Source: Chitinophaga tropicalis (GTDB lineage Bacteria; Bacteroidota; Bacteroidia; Chitinophagales; Chitinophagaceae). From it: a stretch of 33,626 nt of DNA. Shown here in pieces: positions 29,547-33,626 of this stretch (positions within the stretch are counted from its first letter, which is position 1; every line of letters begins with the position of its first letter). Location of the stretch: assembly GCF_009758205.1 (NCBI RefSeq), contig NZ_WRXN01000028.1, forward strand, positions 1-33,626, read 5' to 3'. The position numbers and the translations under genes were made by a program. The notes under the pieces were generated by a model. It made no database searches. It saw only the letters and a list, made by a program, of their open reading frames with translations, and was not told the DNA's origin.

Positions 29547-29618
29547 ACAAAAAAAATTAATATGTAATAACCTTTTTAACCCCCCTATTTACTATCCAGC
29601 ACCGCCCAAAACTATGAA

Positions 29619-29642
29619 ATGATAGCAAGATAGAAAGATAGC
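29619..29642. repeat. Octamer array E (3 units)
   Basis: ATGATAGC, AAGATAGA and AAGATAGC in 8-bp register, in the origin region. Confidence 0.82.
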
Positions 29643-29678
29643 TTTTTACATTTCTATGACAAAAAACTTACCCTAAAA

Positions 29679-29694
29679 ATGATAGCTTTCTATC
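29679..29694. repeat. Octamer array F (2 opposed units)
   Basis: ATGATAGC followed by the opposite-direction TTTCTATC. The same 16-bp pair recurs at 29752. Confidence 0.75.
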
Positions 29695-29751
29695 TTTTTC
29701 CGTATCTTAGTAGTAGAAAATCAAACAGTTATAAAAAATGCAGATTTTCAA

Positions 29752-29783
29752 ATGATAGCTTTCTATCAAGATATAAAGATAGC
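29752..29783. repeat. Octamer array G (4 units)
   Basis: ATGATAGC, TTTCTATC, AAGATATA and AAGATAGC, ending 23 nt before the SprT-like gene. With E and F it forms a 165-bp cluster beside the origin, the best parS candidate. Confidence 0.82.
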
Positions 29784-29806
29784 AATAACAATAAAAAACT
29801 TGTATC

Positions 29807-30499
29807 ATGGCAATTACGAAGTACCAATTTAACACGCTTGAAAATCTGTTTTTCTATTACAACGTTGAGCTTTTTGATGCAGAGTTACCGGATTGTCTTA
29901 TTAACCTATCCCGAAAGAACAATTCCGCCGGCTTCTTTGCGCCTGAACGCTGGAAAGATGCCAAAACAGAAAAGGCGGTACATGAAATCTCCCTGAACCC
30001 CGACACATTTTTTATTTCTGATATATATTGGCATCAAACTTTAGTGCATGAAATGTGCCACCTGTGGCAGCAAACATTAGGCGAACCCCCGCGCCGTGGT
30101 TACCACGATAAGGAATGGGCGCAAAAAATGATAGCTGTGGGCCTTATGCCATCCACGACCGGCCAGCCTGGTGGCAAGATCACCGGCCAGAACATGAGCG
30201 ATTATGTAATAGACGGCGGGCCTTTCCAAACAGTTTTTAATAAGATCAGCGTGGAAGAGCTGGCAAGCCTACGCCTCCCCTATGCCCCTAATTTACCGAT
30301 GATGATTGTAGTACCTGGTGCACCAGCGACAGAGGGAGCCGCGCCTACAGCTGTGGCACCTGCTGGGCCTAAAGGCACGAGAGGGAGCCGCAGCGGCGTA
30401 AAGGCTGTATATACTTGTACCTGCGGCACTAAAGTATGGGGTAAACCCGCGCTCCGTATCAAATGCGGGGAATGTGACGCGCTATTGATTGAACACTAA
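29807..30499 (+). CDS. SprT-like zinc metalloprotease domain protein
   Basis: 230 residues. The SprT-like domain covers about 8-120, with TEKAVHEISLNP, HQTLVHEMCHLWQ (metal site His81, Glu82, His85) and a third ligand near GYHDKEW (His100). A Pro/Ala/Gly-rich linker (about 165-198) leads to a zinc ribbon with Cys204, Cys206, Cys220 and Cys223. Eukaryotic relatives (Spartan) cut DNA-protein cross-links. SprT-like genes are common on bacterial plasmids, but their role is open. Release of the covalently bound relaxase is an attractive guess. Preceded by octamer array G, so probably controlled with partition. Confidence 0.88.
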   Translation: MAITKYQFNTLENLFFYYNVELFDAELPDCLINLSRKNNSAGFFAPERWKDAKTEKAVHEISLNPDTFFISDIYWHQTLVHEMCHLWQQTLGEPPRRGYHDKEWAQKMIAVGLMPSTTGQPGGKITGQNMSDYVIDGGPFQTVFNKISVEELASLRLPYAPNLPMMIVVPGAPATEGAAPTAVAPAGPKGTRGSRSGVKAVYTCTCGTKVWGKPALRIKCGECDALLIEH

Positions 30500-30513
30500 T
30501 TTTTTTCTCTATA

Positions 30514-30561
30514 AAGCTATCTTTTTATCAAGATAGCTTTATAGAATGATATAAAAATATC
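30514..30561. repeat. Octamer array H (6 units)
   Basis: AAGCTATC, TTTTTATC, AAGATAGC, TTTATAGA, ATGATATA and AAAATATC: the longest array, with orientation changes, 3 nt before palindrome copy 12. Confidence 0.82.
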
Positions 30562-30564
30562 TTT

Positions 30565-30580
30565 TGTAGTGAACCTTACA
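30565..30580. promoter_or_regulatory. 16-bp palindromic motif, copy 12
   Basis: TGTAGTGAACCTTACA, the weakest match (two half-site changes), but placed like the others: just after an array and 10 nt before the ATG at 30591. Confidence 0.65.
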
Positions 30581-30590
30581 ATTTTATAGT

Positions 30591-30866
30591 ATGCCCAAAA
30601 TCAATGTTTTAAGAAGCCTTACACTTTTAGAAGTAGATGAAAAAGGCATTACCCAGGAGGCCAAAGAACTATTAATGTCTTACCTACTGTTTTACGTTGA
30701 TACAGATACCGAATTACAGGAGGATCTTTTCAACGTCGAAGAATGGGAGGTAGTCTTAAAGGCGTCAAATGTGCCGTTAAATGCGCCCGGAACAGAGGTT
30801 CTAACGGCTTTACAAAAGGTCTGTAAAGAGCATAGCGCAACCTATATACGCCTTGTAATCATGTAA
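30591..30866 (+). CDS. Hypothetical small acidic protein
   Basis: 91 residues, acidic and mostly helical (LLEVDEKGITQEAKELLMSYLLFYV, then LFNVEEWEVVLKA). No signal peptide or membrane segment; family not recognised. Preceded at 10 nt by the compound site H/copy 12, so strongly tied to the plasmid regulon. The next gene follows 17 nt later but has its own promoter box. Confidence 0.68.
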   Translation: MPKINVLRSLTLLEVDEKGITQEAKELLMSYLLFYVDTDTELQEDLFNVEEWEVVLKASNVPLNAPGTEVLTALQKVCKEHSATYIRLVIM

Positions 30867-30871
30867 TTAAA

Positions 30872-30879
30872 TAAATTTG
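30872..30879 (+). promoter_or_regulatory. Bacteroidetes-type promoter, leaderless
   Basis: TAAATTTG is an exact TAnnTTTG box, with TTG at 30853-30855 as a -33 candidate (spacing slightly short). The ATG at 30884 follows after 4 nt, so the mRNA is probably leaderless. Confidence 0.6.
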
Positions 30880-30883
30880 CAAT

Positions 30884-31162
30884 ATGAATCAGATGAACCC
30901 GCCCCAGGATCCCCATTACTCCGCTGCCGATTGCCAATATATAGGTTATATCGGGATCATATTAGCGGATCATTATTGCCTTGCTCTATCTATTGCGGCA
31001 CGTAAAGGCTACCAGTTTACTATAGAAACATTGTACAGCTGGGCGCTTGAATTTTGCGCCGAATATGGCTTTTCCTTTCAAGGCAAAGTAGATGAACTGC
31101 AAATAGCTGTAACCATATGGGGAGATACCAGGTTAAAACGCTTTCAAACGGAAAGAAAGTGA
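30884..31162 (+). CDS. Hypothetical small protein
   Basis: 92 residues (a start three codons later is possible). Helical, with a central IGYIGIILADHYCLALSIAARKGYQFTIETLYSWALEF stretch that is only moderately hydrophobic and probably soluble. Family not recognised. Own leaderless-type promoter, although it follows the gene at 30591 closely. Confidence 0.65.
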   Translation: MNQMNPPQDPHYSAADCQYIGYIGIILADHYCLALSIAARKGYQFTIETLYSWALEFCAEYGFSFQGKVDELQIAVTIWGDTRLKRFQTERK

Positions 31163-31191
31163 AGCAAACACAGATCATTCCCGCCAGATCT

Positions 31192-31216
31192 GCGGCGGCA
31201 CCACCTATGCCGCCGC
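31192..31216 (+). terminator. GC hairpin after the small-gene pair
   Basis: GCGGCGGCA (31192-31200) pairs perfectly with TGCCGCCGC (31208-31216) over a seven-base loop. The T-run is missing directly after it, so it is a probable but not textbook terminator. Confidence 0.5.
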
Positions 31217-31240
31217 TCCCTTAAAATTGAAAATTTTGCT

Positions 31241-31290
31241 TTGCCCAGCTTCGGCGCCGTGATCAGCTACACGGCGGGGCCTTCCCTGCT
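31241..31290 (+). repeat. 50-bp gene-end element, copy 1
   Basis: Shares about 38 of 50 positions without gaps with 31781-31830, including TTGCCCAGCTTC and GCGGGGCCTTCC. This copy can fold (CGCCGTG with CACGGCG, then GCCC with GGGC). It lies 79 nt after a stop codon and 18 nt before palindrome copy 13. Confidence 0.75.
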
Positions 31291-31307
31291 TAATCTTATT
31301 TCTCACC

Positions 31308-31323
31308 TGTAATGTACATTACA
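31308..31323. promoter_or_regulatory. 16-bp palindromic motif, copy 13
   Basis: TGTAATGTACATTACA, perfect consensus, one base before octamer array I and 59 nt before the ATG at 31383. Confidence 0.9.
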
Positions 31324-31324
31324 A

Positions 31325-31356
31325 ATGATAGTAAGATAGCAAGATAGCAAGATATA
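31325..31356. repeat. Octamer array I (4 units)
   Basis: ATGATAGT, AAGATAGC, AAGATAGC and AAGATATA in strict register: the cleanest array on the plasmid. Confidence 0.9.
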
Positions 31357-31382
31357 TAATACTAATTAATCAATCTACTTTT

Positions 31383-31745
31383 ATGGATTTAGCCAAAGTG
31401 AGAATACATCTACATAAACCAACGGAAAGAAACCCCTATATCCTGGTAGTTGCAATGCACTGTAATGTAGGGGATCATGGGTCATTTAAGCGGACATTCC
31501 GTAGTAAGGGCATAGATCCACATTGGATATTAGAGCGAGATATGGACGCACAGGAACGGGAGGAAGAAGCTGGCCGCTGGCGCTTACACTGGTATCATTA
31601 TTTGAGCTGGGAAGTCTTATTAAAAGATGAATGGAAAATTACCCAAGATCCTACCTGGTGCAGTTCCATTTTTACAGTATCCAGGATGCGGGGGGCTTTA
31701 GTTGATATATTACCGGTATTATCTTCCCTGGGATCTACTACGTGA
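31383..31745 (+). CDS. Hypothetical protein
   Basis: 120 residues, family not recognised. Rich in Trp, His and Arg (ERNPYILVVAMHCNVGDHGSF, RWRLHWYHYLSWEVLL), one alpha/beta domain without signal peptide. A complete example of the plasmid's unit layout: palindrome, octamers, gene, 50-bp element, next palindrome. Confidence 0.68.
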   Translation: MDLAKVRIHLHKPTERNPYILVVAMHCNVGDHGSFKRTFRSKGIDPHWILERDMDAQEREEEAGRWRLHWYHYLSWEVLLKDEWKITQDPTWCSSIFTVSRMRGALVDILPVLSSLGSTT

Positions 31746-31780
31746 ACTTTACCACTACCCATAGAATGGAAAAAATCGTT

Positions 31781-31830
31781 TTGCCCAGCTTCAGAACTCC
31801 GAGCAGCCACAACGCGGGGCCTTCCATACT
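31781..31830 (+). repeat. 50-bp gene-end element, copy 2
   Basis: Second copy of the element at 31241, offset by exactly 540 bp, 35 nt after a stop codon and 23 nt before palindrome copy 14. Its internal stem is much weaker than in copy 1; only GCCC/GGGC is kept. Confidence 0.75.
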
Positions 31831-31853
31831 TCATTTCAAATTCAACATACAAT

Positions 31854-31869
31854 TGTAATGTACATCACA
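31854..31869. promoter_or_regulatory. 16-bp palindromic motif, copy 14
   Basis: TGTAATGTACATCACA, one mismatch, one base before array J. No plus-strand gene follows at once; the downstream gene is on the minus strand and convergent. Confidence 0.8.
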
Positions 31870-31870
31870 A

Positions 31871-31902
31871 AAGATATAAAGCTATCAAAATATCTTACTA
31901 TC
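31871..31902. repeat. Octamer array J (4 units)
   Basis: AAGATATA, AAGCTATC, AAAATATC and TTACTATC, the last three in opposite orientation to the first. Confidence 0.8.
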
Positions 31903-31918
31903 ATTAAGGTAGGGCAAA

Positions 31919-32314
31919 CTAAGGTTTAACGGGAGATATTACATATTTCTGATACCAATAATCCCGTTTGTAATAAATATTTATGATTAGAGTATCATAA
32001 CCCTTATTTATAGCTTCCTGCCTTAGTTGATTAGATTTTGCATTGAAAATACTATCTGTGTATGGCCGTGACCAGTATTTTTTTTTATCCTTCAGTACTA
32101 TTGAATAAGTTAAAGTATTTGTAGGGCTGTTATTAGAATACTCAAACCTACCTTTACTCTTCTCAAACTCTACATCCCTAGAAAGCTGTTGCAGCGCCCG
32201 CCTATTAAATTCTTCGCTGTCATGGTTTATAATGAATTGTGCAGATAAGTCTTTTGGGGTAAAGGATAATATTATGATTACTATTCTTATTACGGTCTTT
32301 ATTCTAATACTCAT
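31919..32314 (-). CDS. Hypothetical exported protein
   Basis: 131 residues with a signal peptide (MSIRIKTVIRIVIIILSFTPKDLSAQ, cut near 26). The mature part is basic and rich in Tyr, Asn and Lys (YWSRPYTDSIFNAKSNQL, IINIYYKRDYWYQKYV), one small periplasmic or surface domain. Family not recognised. AT-richer than its neighbours, which could reflect separate acquisition. Divergent from the gene at 32447; a 9-bp inverted repeat (TTAATTGCA at 32330, TGCAATTAA at 32380) lies between them. Confidence 0.65.
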   Translation of the reverse strand: MSIRIKTVIRIVIIILSFTPKDLSAQFIINHDSEEFNRRALQQLSRDVEFEKSKGRFEYSNNSPTNTLTYSIVLKDKKKYWSRPYTDSIFNAKSNQLRQEAINKGYDTLIINIYYKRDYWYQKYVISPVKP

Positions 32315-32446
32315 AAGGATAAATGTGGTTTAATTGCAAATAAACGTGTCGCTATTTATTATGTCATGGTTTTTAATGGTGCAATTAACTGGGCATTTTT
32401 GTAGTCGTCAAACCTGAAAAAAAGTACTCAATCTAAACTGATCATT

Positions 32447-32920
32447 ATGCGTAAATATTCTGATGAAACATTATACCGCATCCGGCGGCTGCGCCAGGCA
32501 AGGAGGTTATTTAGATCTGTACCGTTATTCGCGTATGAACTTATGAGGCAGGAGCATCCTGGTTATAGCTATGGGTTATTCATCCAGGATATTACACCTA
32601 AGAAAAGCAAGCAGAGGTATAGGCATGTAAAAAATCATTTGTCCCGATATGGGCGCTATTTTGAAATGCGCAGGATGGCCGCACTATATGAGCAAACAGG
32701 AAACCCGTTGCATGGTTTAAAAGCGGATCAGCTACGCAAGTACCTAACCCAACCTTACCGGGTAAGGTTGAAGATTGACAGCGAAATCCGAGAATTGTAT
32801 TATCCGCCGACTTACAGCCTCCTGTTTATACAAAATTTAATAGAGAAAGCCAGGGGCTGCAATTCCTGGGTACAGTTTGAAGAAATGGAAAAGGAACTGC
32901 GGCGGTATGGAGCACGTTAA
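32447..32920 (+). CDS. Hypothetical basic protein
   Basis: 157 residues, strongly basic (RRLRQARRLFRSV, KKSKQRYRHVKNHLSRYGRYFEMRRM) and helical, without signal peptide or membrane segment. Charge and helical layout would suit nucleic-acid binding, but no known domain is recognised. It lies just before the candidate resolution site, 30 nt upstream of its first palindrome, so a role in replication control or resolution is possible. Confidence 0.7.
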   Translation: MRKYSDETLYRIRRLRQARRLFRSVPLFAYELMRQEHPGYSYGLFIQDITPKKSKQRYRHVKNHLSRYGRYFEMRRMAALYEQTGNPLHGLKADQLRKYLTQPYRVRLKIDSEIRELYYPPTYSLLFIQNLIEKARGCNSWVQFEEMEKELRRYGAR

Positions 32921-32950
32921 AAAAGTATTAGGATAGATCGAGTTACCCAG

Positions 32951-32980
32951 ATTACACAAAACTGATCAGTTTTGTGTAAT
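32951..32980. promoter_or_regulatory. 30-bp perfect palindrome, candidate res site I
   Basis: Left half ATTACACAAAACTGA (32951-32965) is the exact reverse complement of the right half. The centre is an AT pair, as at the crossover point of many resolvase sites, and the length fits site I. It lies about 190 bp before the recombinase start. Confidence 0.75.
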
Positions 32981-33023
32981 TATGGCACAAGGAGCACTTT
33001 ACGCCTGGATCCCTGAAAAATGT

Positions 33024-33089
33024 ATTACACAAAATCGTTACACTATTTCAAATTACATTATATTAGATGGTAAATGATTAAAGTGTAAT
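33024..33089. promoter_or_regulatory. Candidate res accessory sites II and III
   Basis: The half-site ATTACACAAAA recurs at 33024, GTTACACTA at 33038, ATTACATTA at 33052, and the opposite half AAAGTGTAAT at 33080-33089. The pattern and the distance to site I resemble the three-site layout upstream of resolvase genes; the exact limits of II and III are uncertain. Confidence 0.6.
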
Positions 33090-33166
33090 AGTAATGCGCT
33101 CTATACTATAGTTGCCGCAAACATGAAAAGGTGACAAAGATTTCAAAATTTAATATTCTGTAATTT

Positions 33167-33626
33167 ATGCTATACGGATACGCAAGGCAGAGCCGCAAGC
33201 GGCGAGGTGGTGTAAGTTCTTCCATCGAGGAACAGACGGAAATACTACAGCGGGCAGGCTGTGAACGGATTTTTGCAGAACGGAGATCCGGGAGGAAAGA
33301 AAGAGCTGAATTTAATAGAATGATGGCAGAGGTGCGGCCTGGTGATGTTATTATAGTAAAAGAGCTTTCCCGGCTAGGCCGGACCGCGCTACAGCTTATT
33401 AAACTATTCCACGACTTTACGCAAAAGAACATTCATTTTGTAGCGATTAAGCAGGGTATTGATACCAGGACACAAACCGGAAAGTTAATGTTTCAGCTTT
33501 TTTCCGTTTTAGCTGAAAATGAGATCGACCAGGTAGGGGAAAGAACGGACGATCTTATAGAATACGCAAGAGAGCGGGGGAGGAAAGGGGGCCGGCCTGG
33601 GGGCCTTTCAGCAGCAGCCCAAAAAA
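33167..33626 (+). CDS. Serine recombinase (resolvase/invertase family), N-terminal part across the cut
   Basis: ATG at 33167; with bases 1-291 the full gene encodes 207 residues. Catalytic motifs are intact: Arg7 and Ser9 in YGYARQSRKRRG, ELSRLGRTALQL with Arg69 and Arg72, and TQTGKLMFQLFSVLAENE (103-119). This is the small resolvase/invertase group, not a large serine integrase. With the palindromic sites at 32951-33089 directly upstream it probably resolves plasmid dimers. Positions 33500-33626 repeat 1-127. Confidence 0.93.
   Translation, partial: MLYGYARQSRKRRGGVSSSIEEQTEILQRAGCERIFAERRSGRKERAEFNRMMAEVRPGDVIIVKELSRLGRTALQLIKLFHDFTQKNIHFVAIKQGIDTRTQTGKLMFQLFSVLAENEIDQVGERTDDLIEYARERGRKGGRPGGLSAAAQK

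Larger units (their letters stand above)
28835..29806. other. Non-coding origin and maintenance region
   Basis: 972 nt without a convincing gene. It contains seven direct and one inverted iteron, AT-rich stretches (about 29030-29070 and 29250-29280), a TACGCGAAA direct repeat near 29100, the second 106-bp inverted repeat and three octamer arrays. No clear DnaA box was found by eye. Confidence 0.85.

Noticed and set aside
31241..31830. Integron gene-cassette array with attC sites
   Set aside because: No tyrosine integrase, no GTTRRRY-type ends, and the palindromes sit at promoters. The units are cassette-like in order only.
33167..33626. Large serine integrase or phase-variation invertase
   Set aside because: The protein is only 207 residues with a short HTH tail, and no invertible promoter or inverted hix-like pair is seen near it; resolvase fits better.

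Overview
The window is a complete circular conjugative plasmid from a Bacteroidota host, probably a Chitinophaga-like member of the Chitinophagaceae. Bases 1-127 are repeated exactly at 33500-33626, so the true circle is 33,499 bp and the serine recombinase gene runs across the cut. The host assignment rests on the Bacteroidetes-type transfer genes (TraE/F/G/I/J/K/M/N/O order), BfmA/BtgA-type mobilisation protein, PorV and type IX secretion (T9SS) sorting signals, and TAnnTTTG promoter boxes. No antibiotic- or metal-resistance gene was recognised.

Layout. 314-2939: small accessory genes of unknown function. 2963-5614 (minus strand): an operon of a soluble histidine kinase, a sigma-like protein with two region-2 copies, a small metal-chaperone-fold protein and an outer-membrane barrel, preceded by a possible structured leader. 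5990-7366: a convergent XRE regulator and a YhcG/DUF1016 PD-(D/E)XK nuclease. 7367-8250: a non-coding control region with palindromes, an orphan terminator, one copy of a 106-bp inverted repeat, nine 12-bp tandem repeats and a hairpin, a good candidate for oriT. 8251-11452: mobilisation protein, relaxase and coupling ATPase. 11755-26702: one long, tightly packed transfer operon. 26771-28834: ParA, a ribbon-helix-helix-like partner and a Rep_3-type initiator. 28835-29806: origin region with iterons and the second 106-bp repeat. 29807-32920: SprT-like gene and small unknown genes. 32951-33626 and 1-291: a likely resolution site and its serine recombinase.

The most unusual part is the end of the transfer operon. 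Directly behind TraO come a lipoprotein, a 1277-residue repeat protein with a T9SS C-terminal sorting domain, a PKD-domain lipoprotein, a PorV-family T9SS shuttle protein and a 41-residue lipoprotein. The plasmid seems to bring both a giant T9SS-exported surface protein and its own PorV, which I infer serve mating-pair contact. In the same operon a lytic transglycosylase carries a C-terminal domain resembling the TraM/VirB10 C-terminal region.

A second plasmid-wide system is regulatory. A 16-bp palindrome (consensus TGTAATGTACATTACA) occurs 14 times, and octamers of the type AAGATAGC, laid end to end in exact 8-bp register, form 11 arrays. At six sites a palindrome and an array touch or lie within 3 nt. 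One array precedes parA and three lie by the origin, so the small RHH-like protein after ParA may be both centromere binder and global regulator, similar in principle to the omega protein of pSM19035. This is inference from layout, not a demonstrated function.
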